From assembly GCF_018524365.1 (NCBI RefSeq), contig NZ_JAEKFT010000006.1, positions 124,001-188,000 of the forward strand: a DNA stretch of 64,000 nt, given 5' to 3'. The notes under the pieces were generated by a model. That model saw only the letters and a list, made by a program, of their open reading frames with translations, did not search any database and had not been told where the DNA came from. This document shows, piece by piece, positions 38,973 through 47,597 of this stretch. Within the stretch, counting starts at the first letter, position 1, and every line of letters begins with the position of its first letter. A program made the position numbers and the translations under genes. Origin of the DNA: Denitromonas iodatirespirans. GTDB taxonomy: Bacteria; Pseudomonadota; Gammaproteobacteria; Burkholderiales; Rhodocyclaceae.

Positions 38973-40134
38973 CGCCGGTCTCCAGCGAGCGCCCGATGGC
39001 GATGCCGGTCAGCGTCTGGTTGATGTGCACCCCGCCGTACTGCTCGCCATAGGTGCTGAAACCGATGGTGTTGTTGCGTATCAGCAGCTCGGCCACGGCA
39101 TCGCGCTGCTGGCGCGCCTCCATCTCCAGGTGGCGCAGGATGCAGTCGCAGCTGAAGATGAACTCGGGCGGGCCGATCACCTCGCGGATGCGCGCCAGGG
39201 TGGTGTCGAGATCGTCCACGATGTCCTGCCCGCGCGCCACGCGCAGCACCAGCCCTTCCTCGATGGCGCAGTAGAAGGTGAGGCTGCCATCGGCGTTGAC
39301 CTTCTGGATCGAGCGCACATAGTCGGTGCCGTCGATCAGCACCACGATGGGGTGCGCGGCGAACTGATCCGGCCCCAGGCCTTCTGCCGTGGTGCCGACC
39401 AGCCGGGCGTACTCCTCGGCGGCCGGCAGGCCGTTGATTTCATACACGATGCGCCGGTCGGCGTCGGCCTCGGTCACCACCAGACGCTCCTCTTCGGTGA
39501 CGAAATGCTGCGTCTTGAAGGCCATGAACGGCAGCTCGGTATTGACCAGCGCGAGCACCGCGCAATCGGTGTGGAAGGCGCCGTCATGATAGATCCAGGT
39601 GCGGCTGAACTTGAGATCGTCGCCGGCCGAGCCACCGACGATGGAGATGCTGCCCAGCGCCGACTGCAGGGTGTGCGCCACCGACTCCTCGCGGATCGAC
39701 AAGCCGTCGATCAGCAGCATGCCGAAGGTGTTGGCCCCCGACGCCGCGGGCCGCTGCGCCTTGAGCTGGCCCAGCAAGTCGGTGGCAAAGTCCTGCCCGT
39801 CGGCGATGTGGAACTGCTGCAGCGCATCGACACGGCCGACGACAGCGCTGCAGGCGGCGGCCGAAAAGCTCACCCCCGACAGGCTGTGCCGGCAATAGCC
39901 GGCCGGCCCGATCTCGCCCGCGGTGGTGCAACCGATCACCGGGATGCCGGCGAACAGGCGCGCCATCTCGTCGGCCAGCGCATCGAGGTCATACAGGCTG
40001 GAGCAGAAAAACGCCACCAGCGCGGCGTCGTCCTGCGCCACCGCGGCATGGAACTCCTGCGCGGCCAGGCGGGCATCCTGCGCCAGCGAGTGACCGAGTC
40101 GAATCGCGGATTGGCGTGGCATTAACGTACGCAT
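38965..40134 (-). CDS. FIST-domain sensor, probable NosP-type nitric-oxide sensor
   Basis: 389-residue FIST_N plus FIST_C protein. Blocks seen: VAFFCSSLYDLDALADEMARLFAGIPVIGCTTAGEIGPAGY, SLGSISIVGGSAGDDLKFSRTWIYHDG-type sequence (LGSISIVGGSAGDDLKF), AAEEYARLVG, and C-terminal PPEFIFSCDCILRHLEME with GFSTYGEQYGGVHINQTLTGI. FIST proteins of the NosP group bind haem and NO and control histidine kinases and c-di-GMP enzymes encoded beside them, exactly the layout here. No signal peptide. I did not verify the haem ligand, so the NosP label is a family inference. Confidence 0.85.
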   Translation of the reverse strand: MRTLMPRQSAIRLGHSLAQDARLAAQEFHAAVAQDDAALVAFFCSSLYDLDALADEMARLFAGIPVIGCTTAGEIGPAGYCRHSLSGVSFSAAACSAVVGRVDALQQFHIADGQDFATDLLGQLKAQRPAASGANTFGMLLIDGLSIREESVAHTLQSALGSISIVGGSAGDDLKFSRTWIYHDGAFHTDCAVLALVNTELPFMAFKTQHFVTEEERLVVTEADADRRIVYEINGLPAAEEYARLVGTTAEGLGPDQFAAHPIVVLIDGTDYVRSIQKVNADGSLTFYCAIEEGLVLRVARGQDIVDDLDTTLARIREVIGPPEFIFSCDCILRHLEMEARQQRDAVAELLIRNNTIGFSTYGEQYGGVHINQTLTGIAIGRSLETGDA

Positions 40135-40280
40135 CCTATTGAAAAAATTGACAAAACCGCTTCCACCTCAGCACCGGGTCAGGTCAGGCACACGCTGATT
40201 CAGCGCTCTCGTCCTCCATCAACGGCCGGACGCGGCGAATTCTGAAGCGCAGATCGTGCGCCCTGCCCTCGCCCCGGCCG

Positions 40281-40904
40281 TCAGCGCACCGGGTCGAGCT
40301 GGTCGGCGAAGCCATGGTTGACGTCACGATGGCCGGCTTCGTCGGCCCGTACGGCGACGATCACATCCGACAACCGCGCGTCGGGCGCCAGATGCCAGTA
40401 GTCGATGGCGATCTGCGGTGCCGGCACATTGGGCTGGCGCCCGGCGTCGACATCGGCCAGATAGGCGGTGTAGCTGATCACCGCCTCCTCTTCGAAGTAG
40501 CCGACCATGCGGTGAGCCGTGCGCGGCGAGATCAGGTAGAGCAGAAAGAAGGCGTTGTAGAACACCCCCTGCGCCAGGATGATCAGCCCGCGCTCGAGCG
40601 CGTTGGGCTGGGCGATCTCGATGAAGGTGAACAAGTGCATGCGCTCGTTTTCGGCCTCGTCCATCAAGGTGCGGATCCAGCCGTGGTCGTCGGACATGTA
40701 GCGCAGCGCCTTCAGATGCTGCAGCGTCGCGCCGACCATGCCGGGCACCCCAGCCACGGTTTCGAGCACCACCGCCCGATGCCCGTAGCGCCGGGCGAAG
40801 AAGGTGTCGGCAAAAAAGCGCAGCACGGTGGTGAGACCGCGCGCAATGCGATCCGACAGCCCATTGACCGGGTGCGCGTAGTCAAGATTGGTGGGGGCGT
40901 TCAT
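40281..40904 (-). CDS. aox: Alternative oxidase (cyanide-insensitive ubiquinol oxidase)
   Basis: 207-residue non-haem di-iron ubiquinol oxidase, reducing oxygen to water without proton pumping. All four AOX iron-binding blocks are present: VLETVAGVPGMV, MDEAENERMHLFTF, YFEEEAVISYT and VRADEAGHRDVNH. Size and lack of a mitochondrial-type N-terminal extension fit bacterial AOX. The start is taken at 40904 with GAGGTG upstream; the longer frame to 41030 overlaps the promoter region. It is next to the FIST/kinase/c-di-GMP operon. An NsrR-like site lies 100-118 bases upstream. AOX is rare in bacteria and would keep respiration going when NO or cyanide blocks haem-copper oxidases. Confidence 0.93.
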   Translation of the reverse strand: MNAPTNLDYAHPVNGLSDRIARGLTTVLRFFADTFFARRYGHRAVVLETVAGVPGMVGATLQHLKALRYMSDDHGWIRTLMDEAENERMHLFTFIEIAQPNALERGLIILAQGVFYNAFFLLYLISPRTAHRMVGYFEEEAVISYTAYLADVDAGRQPNVPAPQIAIDYWHLAPDARLSDVIVAVRADEAGHRDVNHGFADQLDPVR

Positions 40905-41003
40905 GGCCGGCACCTCGGCTCGCCCCGGGGCATCCGTCCAAACACCAGATTCCGGTTCATCATCGTCTTCTCCATTCAGGGGTCGTCGGCTGTTCGATGC
41001 GTC

Positions 41004-41022
41004 GATGCGCGATAAATTCATC
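41004..41022. promoter_or_regulatory. NsrR-like inverted repeat upstream of alternative oxidase
   Basis: GATGCGCGATAAATTCATC keeps the GATG-N11-CATC outer arms of the E. coli-type NsrR site (AGATGCATTT..AAATACATCT) and agrees with it in 13 of 19 positions by my count. It lies between aox (minus) and the 134-residue protein gene (plus). NsrR control of aox is known in Vibrio. Tentative. Confidence 0.4.
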
Positions 41023-41100
41023 GCCCGCACCCCCGGTCAGCTCAAGGAATCGCCCCGAGCTCTGGCATACCCTGCCTCTTTTGCCGGAACGAGCCCCGCC

Positions 41101-41505
41101 ATGGAACTGACGCATTTCAACGATTTTCTGACCGTCGCCGCACAGCAGACCGAGCCGCAGCACCTGCTATTCGTCTTCGCCACGGCGGCCTTGCCCGCCG
41201 AGCACACCGACGAGGAGGCGCGACGCTTTGCCGAGGGTCAGGGCGGCACGCTGACACCAGTGATGTATGTGGACAAGGCGCAGCCGGAGGTGGCCGATTT
41301 CGACAGCCTGGTGGCCGAGTCGAAGCACACCGGGCGTGACTGGCAGATCGTGTTCGTGGCAGCGCTGGACGGCCACCGGGGCCAGCCGCTGGGCAGCGAG
41401 GCCGCGCAGCCGGCGCTGGAGTTGATGGTGAAGCACATCGAGAACGGCCAGATCGAGCGCTTTCTGGCCTTCGACAAAACCGGTCGGCCGGTGCGCTTCG
41501 TCTGA
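41101..41505 (+). CDS. Conserved hypothetical protein (often labelled 'ribonucleotide reductase subunit alpha')
   Basis: 134-residue conserved protein (LTHFNDFLTVAAQQTEPQHLLFVFATAALPAEHTDEEARRF, then TPVMYVDKAQPEVADFDSLVAESKHTGRDWQIVFVAAL and ending FLAFDKTGRPVRFV). I recognise this family; homologues are often labelled ribonucleotide reductase subunit alpha, but nothing here resembles that enzyme. Function unknown. Its stop codon TGA coincides with the left target duplication of the MITE-like element that follows. Confidence 0.85.
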   Translation: MELTHFNDFLTVAAQQTEPQHLLFVFATAALPAEHTDEEARRFAEGQGGTLTPVMYVDKAQPEVADFDSLVAESKHTGRDWQIVFVAALDGHRGQPLGSEAAQPALELMVKHIENGQIERFLAFDKTGRPVRFV

Positions 41506-41663
41506 GAACTTGTGATGAAATCGTAGCGAGCAGGGCCGAGTGCAAGGCCGCATTTGGCAACTACGCGAGCGAACCACGAGACATATCAAATAGATAGGCG
41601 AGGAGTGAGCGAGTGAGCAACGCAGCAATCGGCACGCGCAGTAGATTTATTCACAAGTTCTGA
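41503..41663. mobile_element. Second MITE-like element with TGA target duplication
   Basis: 155-bp element (41506-41660) with terminal inverted repeats GAACTTGTGA (41506-41515) and TCACAAGTTC (41651-41660), perfect over 10 bp and imperfectly extended inward (TGAAAT against ATTTAT). It is flanked by TGA at 41503-41505 and 41661-41663. No credible coding sequence inside. The left TGA is the stop codon of the upstream gene, so insertion left that protein intact. The repeats differ from those of the element at 25777. Confidence 0.65.
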
Positions 41664-41691
41664 GCGCACCGTGCCGCCGGCGTCGCCGCGC

Positions 41692-42909
41692 TCAGCTCGC
41701 CGCCGTGCGCCGCCCCACGCCGAGCGCGGCGTACACCGACACCATCAGCACCACCGCCGCGCCGGCCAGGGTGGTGGCGTACCAGCCCTGGTCCATGAAG
41801 GCGCCGAAGATCATCGGCGAGATGGCAAAGCCCACGTCGAGCCCCGAATACACCGTGCCATACACCCGGCCGGTGGCGCCCTTGGGCGTGGCGCGCTTGA
41901 TCATCATGTCGCGGCTGGGCCCGCCGATGCCCACCGCAAAGCCGGTGGCCGCCAGCGCCGCCATGGTGCCGACACCGCCCAGCCAGCCGGTGGCGCACAC
42001 CAGCAGCAGCACCGCGCCGCCGGTCATCGCCAGGGCCACCACGCGGTCGCTGTGGCGGGTGTGGCTGGCCACGAAGCCGCCCACCAGCATGCCCAGCGCC
42101 CCGCACAGCATGTAGGCGCTGATGGTCAGCGTGGCCGCCTCGACGCTGACGCTGTACAGCACCTTGAGGATCGATGGCGCAAAGCTCTGCACCACCGCCA
42201 GCGTCATGGTCGACAACAGAAAGAAGGCGAAGCACCACCAGATCACCGGCAGCTTGAGAAAATCCAGGTCCGAGCCCTTCGGCGCGTCGGGATGGCGCAC
42301 CACCACCTCGGTGCGCAGCTTGTCGCGCTGCCAGAACAACACCGCCAGCACCGTGGCGTACAGCCCGGCCGCCGCCAGGTAGGCGGTGCGCCAGTCGGTC
42401 GCGGTGGAGATGCCGACCAGGAAGGCCGGCGCCAGCGCCCAGCCCAGATTGCCAGTCAGCCCGTGGGCGCTGAAGGCATGCCCCAGCCGCGAGGTCGATA
42501 CCCGCTGGTTGAGGATGGTGAAATCGACCGGGTGAAAGGGCGCATTGCCCAGCCCCGCCAACGCCGCCACCACCATCAGGCCGGCATAGCCGGTGGCCTG
42601 GCTGGCCACCAACGCGGCGAGGAGGAACAAGCCGATCGCCGCGAACAGCACCGGCCGGGCCCCGAAGCGGTCGACCACGAAGCCGGCCATCGCCTGCCCG
42701 CTGCCGGAGACCACGAAGAACAGGCTCATCAACAGGCCGACATCGGAAAAGCTGAGGCCGAACTCACGGATGAAAATGGGGAACAGCGGCGCCAGCAACA
42801 GGTGCGAGAAGTGCGAGGTGCCGTGCGCCAGGCCCACCAGGCCAATGACTGCGGCATCCTGCCTGAGCGTGGGCAGCGGCGGGGTGGCGGCAAGCGTTGT
42901 GGTCGTCAT
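41692..42909 (-). CDS. MFS transporter
   Basis: 405-residue 12-helix major facilitator. N-terminal half: VIGLVGLAHGTSHFSHLLLAPLFPIFIREFGLSFSDVGLLMSLFF, AMAGFVVDRFGARPVLFAAIGLF (the loop 2-3 DRFGARP motif). C-terminal half: AYMLCGALGMLVGGFVASHTRHSDR and GFAVGIGGPSRDMMIKRATPKGATGRVYG. The FHPVDFTILNQRV segment resembles the fosmidomycin-resistance-type group, but the substrate is not identified. The start at 42909 is preferred; it is divergent from an AraC regulator. Confidence 0.9.
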   Translation of the reverse strand: MTTTTLAATPPLPTLRQDAAVIGLVGLAHGTSHFSHLLLAPLFPIFIREFGLSFSDVGLLMSLFFVVSGSGQAMAGFVVDRFGARPVLFAAIGLFLLAALVASQATGYAGLMVVAALAGLGNAPFHPVDFTILNQRVSTSRLGHAFSAHGLTGNLGWALAPAFLVGISTATDWRTAYLAAAGLYATVLAVLFWQRDKLRTEVVVRHPDAPKGSDLDFLKLPVIWWCFAFFLLSTMTLAVVQSFAPSILKVLYSVSVEAATLTISAYMLCGALGMLVGGFVASHTRHSDRVVALAMTGGAVLLLVCATGWLGGVGTMAALAATGFAVGIGGPSRDMMIKRATPKGATGRVYGTVYSGLDVGFAISPMIFGAFMDQGWYATTLAGAAVVLMVSVYAALGVGRRTAAS

Positions 42910-43009
42910 GCCGATGATGGTACGTTTTGCCCACCGCCGCCTGTTGGCGACAATCTGACAAGATTCATCGAATATCCGCCAATTCGACCGACGTCCGCCG
43001 CGTGCCCCC

Positions 43010-43861
43010 ATGAACCGCCGCAGCCCCCGCCAGGCCATCCCGGTCGGCGATACCGATCCCTACGCGCCGACCCCCGCACGGCCGGTGCGCGCCCGCGCCC
43101 GTGCGCTGGGCAACGACGTGCAGTTCGAACCGCACCACCATCCGTGGGGCCAGCTGGCCTATTGCGCCCGTGGCCTGCTGCAGGTGACGGTGTCGGCGCC
43201 GCCGCTCGGCGCGGCCCAGGCGCGGCGCTGCAACCTCACCGCCATCGTCCCGCCGTCGCGCGCCATGTGGGTGCCGCCGGGCGCCTCGCATGTGGTCACG
43301 ATCCTCGAGAACGCGCAGCTGTACACCCTGTATATCGACCCCTCGGTGGTGCCGCCGCACTGGCAACGGCCGCGGGTCTTGATGGTCTCGCCCCTGATGC
43401 GCGAGCTGGTGCTGACGCTGGCGCTGGCCACCCATGCGGATTCGGCCGACTGCCAACAGGCACTCGACACCTTGCTGTTGGCCGAGATGACCGCGGCCGC
43501 CACCCAGTCGCTGGCGGTGCCGATGCCTGATCCGCGCCACGGCGACCGCCGGCTGCGCGCGCTGTGCGAGACGATGATGCGCACCCCCAGCCAGCACACC
43601 ACGCTGGCCGACTGGGCCCGCCACAGCGGCGCCAGCGAACGCACCCTGGCCCGCTTGTTCCGCGAGGAGCTCGGCACCAGCTTCCGGCACTGGCGCCAGC
43701 TGGTAGTGCTGGCCCATGCCCTGCCCCTGCTGAATCGCGGCACGCCGGTAAGCGCGGTCGCCGCGGCCTGCGGCTACACCAGCGACAGCGCCTTCACCGC
43801 CATGTTCAAGGCCGCCATGGGCCAGCCGCCGACACGCCTGCACCCGACCGCGCAGCGCTGA
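43010..43861 (+). CDS. AraC family transcriptional regulator (cupin sensor)
   Basis: 283-residue regulator. The N-terminal cupin domain (VQFEPHHHPWGQLAYCARGLLQVTV, VPPSRAMWVPPGASHVV) is of the AraC cupin type. The C-terminal HTH has LADWARHSGASERTLARLFREELGTSFRHWRQ and AVAAACGYTSDSAFTAMFKAAMGQPPTRL. It is divergent from the MFS transporter gene (100-base gap) and most likely regulates it. Start ATG at 43010. Confidence 0.93.
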   Translation: MNRRSPRQAIPVGDTDPYAPTPARPVRARARALGNDVQFEPHHHPWGQLAYCARGLLQVTVSAPPLGAAQARRCNLTAIVPPSRAMWVPPGASHVVTILENAQLYTLYIDPSVVPPHWQRPRVLMVSPLMRELVLTLALATHADSADCQQALDTLLLAEMTAAATQSLAVPMPDPRHGDRRLRALCETMMRTPSQHTTLADWARHSGASERTLARLFREELGTSFRHWRQLVVLAHALPLLNRGTPVSAVAAACGYTSDSAFTAMFKAAMGQPPTRLHPTAQR

Positions 43862-44051
43862 AGGGCGACCGGCGCCACACCTCGACACACGCTGAACTTC
43901 AAGCCCAGCGGGCAATTTGCCGATACCATGCACTGACCGGCACGTACGCCAGCGTGCCACTCATCGCCAGGAGTCCGTTGTCGATGTGCCCCGCCCATCT
44001 GCCGATCGCTCTGCCGATCCCCGGCCGCGCCGCCGCCGGACCCGGCACGCC

Positions 44052-46820
44052 ATGGCGAAAAGCGCTCCCCACCCCATGAGCCAGGAATTCTCCCGCCACC
44101 GGCTGACGCGCCTGCTGTGGTCGCTGGTCCTGCTCGGCCTGTTCACCAGCGGCGGCATGACCAGCTACGTGGCCTGGCGTCTGGCCGGGATCGAAACGCG
44201 CAACACCGAGAACCACCTCACGCAGCAGACGATGCAGCTGAGCCTGGAGCAGTTCCGGCGCCTCGCCAGCGAGTCCAACAGCCTCACCGACGCCCTTCTG
44301 CGCCCGCCAGGCACCGAGCTCCCGTCATCGGAGAATGCGCCGCTGGCGGCGCTGGATGCCGCCGTTCGCGCGGCACGCCAACATGGCGACGACAGGCTGC
44401 CGCTCGACGCACTGAGCGAGCAGGTAGCCCAGATGAAAACGCTGTGGGCACAGGCCGTGCAGTGGCGCGCCGCCTACCCGCCGGTGGCGCAAGAGGCCAT
44501 CGGCCGCGACGGGGCACAGGCCCGTGCCACGCTGCTGGCCGACGCCGCTCGGCTGACGGCCAGCGGCCAGCAGCTGCTCGACGCCCTGGGCGTCGTCGCC
44601 GCCGAGCAGATTGCCGCCGGGCACCGCCAGTCCGACGCGGCGCTGGACAACGCGCTGACCCGCCTGGCGCTCCTGGCCGGCACCGTGGCGCTCGCCTTTC
44701 TGGGGCTGGGCGTGCTGATCTCCACACACATCCGCCGCCAGTTCGTCAGGCTCGCCGATCTGCAGCAGGACAATGCCCTGCTGCTCAATTCGGCCGGCGA
44801 CGGCGTGATCGGCCTGACCGCCGAGGGCCGCCTGCGTTTCATCAACCCGGCCGCCGCCCAGATGCTGGGCGTGCCGGCCGGTCAGATGGTCGGCCAGCCG
44901 GTCTCGGCCGTGTGGCAGCCGGCCGACGACGACGCCACGCCGGTCGCCGAGCTGGGTCGCTCGACCGAGCGCATCGTCAACCGCCATTGCCGGCTCAAAC
45001 GTCGCGGCGGCACGCCGCTCATCGTCGATTATTCGGCACTGCCGATGTTCCACGAGGGCCGCCATGCCGGCGCCGTGCTGACCTTCCGCGACATCAGCGA
45101 AGCGGAGGCCACCAAGGCGGCGCTGCTCGAATCGGAACAGAAATTCCGCGACCTCTCGGAAAAGTCCCTGGTCGGCATCTACATCATCCAGAAGGGTTAT
45201 TTCACCTACGTCAATCCGCACTTCGCCAACATCTTCGGCTATACCCGTGAAGAGATCGAAGGGCGGCTCGGGCCGCAAGACCTGGCCCACCCCGACGACT
45301 TCGAGCAAGTCCAGCGCAACATCGACAAACGCCTGCGCGGCGATGTCCACAGCATCGACTACCGGATCCGCTGCCGACGCAAGGACGGCACGCTCATCCA
45401 TGTCGAGCTGCTCGGCTCGGCCACCCAGTACGGTGGCGAGCCGGCGATCATCGGCACCTTGGTCGATATCACCGAGCGCACGCGCGCCGAAACCCGGGTG
45501 CAGTACCAGGCCTTCCACGATTCGCTCACCGACCTGCCCAATCGCCTGCTCTGCCATGACCGCCTGGAGCAGGCGCTGAAGACGGCGCGCCGCTTGCACC
45601 AACGCGTGGCGGTGCTCTTCCTCGACCTGGACCGCTTCAAGCATGTGAACGACAGCCTCGGCCATCCGGTCGGCGACGCACTGCTGGTGGCCGTTGCCGG
45701 GCGCCTGCTGCATGCCGTGCGGCAAAGCGACACGGTGGCCCGGCTCGGCGGCGACGAGTTCATCCTGGTGCTGGAAGCCATCGACGATCACCACACGCCG
45801 GCGGCCATCGCGCAGAAGATCCAGCATGCGCTGAGCGAACCGATCCAGCTCGACGATCAGGAGCTGATCGTCACCACCAGCATCGGCATCAGCCTCTTTC
45901 CCGACGACGGCGAGGATGCGCAGACCCTCATCAAGAACGCCGACGCCGCGATGTACCAGGCCAAGCGCGGCGGGCGGTCCACCTACGCCTTCTATTCGCC
46001 GGAGCTGACGCTGACCTCGACCAACTGGCTCAGCCTCGAATCGGCGCTGCGCCGCGCCGTGCCGCGGGGCGAGCTGTATCTCGACTACCAGCCGCAGTTC
46101 GACCTCAACGACGCGCGCCTGATCGGTGCCGAGGCGCTGCTGCGCTGGCGGCATCCGGAGCGCGGGCTGATTCCGCCGGCCGAGTTCATCCCGCTGGCCG
46201 AGGAGACCGGCCTGATCCTCGAGATCGGCGAATGGGTGCTCAACGAGGCCTGCCGCCAACTGGCCGAATGGCGCGACCGCGGCCTCACGCCGCCGCGCCT
46301 GGCGGTCAACCTGTCACGCGTCCAGCTGGCCCGCAGCGACCTGCTGGGCACCGTGACGGCGGCCCTCGGCGCGCACCGCATTGAGCCCCACCAGCTGGAA
46401 CTGGAGATCACCGAACACTGCATCATGGAACACGCCGAGGCCAGCACCCGGGTGCTGCATGCGCTGCGCGAGCGCGGCATCCGCGTGGCCATCGACGACT
46501 TCGGCACCGGCTACTCCTCGCTGGCCTGTCTCAAGCAGCTGCCCATCGACTGCCTGAAGATCGACCGCTCGTTCATCGCCGACATCCCGCAGGACACCAG
46601 CAACCAGGCCATCGTCAAGGCCATCATCGCCCTGGGCCAGCTGATGCAGCTGGACATCGTGGCCGAAGGCGTCGAGCGCGACGAGCAGCGCCACTTCTTG
46701 CGCGACAACGGCTGCCACAGCGCACAGGGCTATCTGCTCGGCCACCCGGTGGCACCGGCCACGCTGGAAGCGATGTTCGCCGCCGGCAGCCCGGCGACGA
46801 GCCCCGCCAAGCGCTCCTGA
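44052..46820 (+). CDS. Membrane PAS-PAS-GGDEF-EAL c-di-GMP signalling protein
   Basis: 922-residue protein. TM1 (LLWSLVLLGLFTSGGMTSYVAWRL) and TM2 (LLAGTVALAFLGLGVLISTHI) bracket a helical periplasmic sensor of about 165 residues. Two PAS domains follow (NSAGDGVIGLTAEGRLRFINPAAAQML; IYIIQKGYFTYVNPHFANIFGY, the second with a PAC). The GGDEF domain has FHDSLTDLPNRLLCHDRL and RLGGDEFI. The EAL domain has GAEALLRWRHPERGL, EITEHCIMEHAE, DDFGTGYSSLACLKQLP and VAEGVERDEQ. Both catalytic motifs look intact. The start is taken at 44052; an alternative ATG is at 44076. No partner gene is evident. Confidence 0.93.
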   Translation: MAKSAPHPMSQEFSRHRLTRLLWSLVLLGLFTSGGMTSYVAWRLAGIETRNTENHLTQQTMQLSLEQFRRLASESNSLTDALLRPPGTELPSSENAPLAALDAAVRAARQHGDDRLPLDALSEQVAQMKTLWAQAVQWRAAYPPVAQEAIGRDGAQARATLLADAARLTASGQQLLDALGVVAAEQIAAGHRQSDAALDNALTRLALLAGTVALAFLGLGVLISTHIRRQFVRLADLQQDNALLLNSAGDGVIGLTAEGRLRFINPAAAQMLGVPAGQMVGQPVSAVWQPADDDATPVAELGRSTERIVNRHCRLKRRGGTPLIVDYSALPMFHEGRHAGAVLTFRDISEAEATKAALLESEQKFRDLSEKSLVGIYIIQKGYFTYVNPHFANIFGYTREEIEGRLGPQDLAHPDDFEQVQRNIDKRLRGDVHSIDYRIRCRRKDGTLIHVELLGSATQYGGEPAIIGTLVDITERTRAETRVQYQAFHDSLTDLPNRLLCHDRLEQALKTARRLHQRVAVLFLDLDRFKHVNDSLGHPVGDALLVAVAGRLLHAVRQSDTVARLGGDEFILVLEAIDDHHTPAAIAQKIQHALSEPIQLDDQELIVTTSIGISLFPDDGEDAQTLIKNADAAMYQAKRGGRSTYAFYSPELTLTSTNWLSLESALRRAVPRGELYLDYQPQFDLNDARLIGAEALLRWRHPERGLIPPAEFIPLAEETGLILEIGEWVLNEACRQLAEWRDRGLTPPRLAVNLSRVQLARSDLLGTVTAALGAHRIEPHQLELEITEHCIMEHAEASTRVLHALRERGIRVAIDDFGTGYSSLACLKQLPIDCLKIDRSFIADIPQDTSNQAIVKAIIALGQLMQLDIVAEGVERDEQRHFLRDNGCHSAQGYLLGHPVAPATLEAMFAAGSPATSPAKRS

Positions 46821-46923
46821 TCCGCCTCAGTCGAGCGCGCCGGCCAGCGTCGCGCCCGACAGCGGGTTTCCTTTTTTTGGAAACGACACGCATGCCCGCG
46901 GTGTCCACTTCAACTCCGACACC

Positions 46924-47517
46924 ATGAACAAGGACATGACAATGACGACGATCGCCATGGTTTTCTATAGTGGCTACGAGCACACCGCAAAGCTGGCCGA
47001 GGCCGTCGAAGCGGGCGCCGCCTCGGTCTCCGGCGCCACGGTCCACGTGCTGCGCCTCAGCGACGACGGCGAGCTGCCCGACGGCGGGCTCGACAAGATC
47101 GCCGCCGCCGATGCCGTCATCTACGGCACGCCCACCTACATGGGCGGACCGGCCTGGCAGTTCAAGAAATTTGCCGACGCCTCCTCCAAGCAATGGTTTT
47201 CGATGGACTGGAAGGACAAGGTGGCCGCCGGCTTCACCAACTCGGCCTCGCTCAACGGCGACAAGTTCTCCACCATCCAGTACCTGTGGACCTTGTCGCA
47301 GCAGCACGGGCAGATCTGGGTCGGCACCGGCCTGCTGCCGGCCAACAAGAAGGCCGACGGGCCGGACTCGGTGAACTGGACCGCCGGCTTCGGCGGCTTG
47401 ATGTCGATCTCCCCCGCCGATGCCTCGCCCGAGGAGGCGCCGCGCCAGGGCGACCTCGACACCGCTCGCCACTTCGGTCGCCGGGTGGTGGAGATCACCG
47501 CGCGTCTCAAAGGCTGA
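46924..47517 (+). CDS. Flavodoxin-like NAD(P)H:quinone oxidoreductase (WrbA-related)
   Basis: 197-residue flavodoxin-fold protein. The FMN phosphate loop is VFYSGYEHTAKLAEAVEAGA; the second loop is AVIYGTPTYMGGPAWQFKKFADAS; the third is AAGFTNSASLNGDKFSTIQYLWTLSQQHGQIWVG. This is the WrbA/flavodoxin_2 type used for quinone reduction. The ATG at 46924 or 46942 could be the start; AAGGA lies before the second. It stands alone. Confidence 0.88.
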   Translation: MNKDMTMTTIAMVFYSGYEHTAKLAEAVEAGAASVSGATVHVLRLSDDGELPDGGLDKIAAADAVIYGTPTYMGGPAWQFKKFADASSKQWFSMDWKDKVAAGFTNSASLNGDKFSTIQYLWTLSQQHGQIWVGTGLLPANKKADGPDSVNWTAGFGGLMSISPADASPEEAPRQGDLDTARHFGRRVVEITARLKG

Positions 47518-47597
47518 GCCCGCCGCCCACGGTGGTGGGATCGCTGCGCCGGCACACTTGTCTGACCAGAGACGGAACCGCCCGGGGAGCCAAAGCG

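Noticed and set aside
41101-41505. Ribonucleotide reductase subunit
   Set aside because: That label is common for this family, but the 134-residue protein has none of the cysteine or radical-site features of the enzyme.
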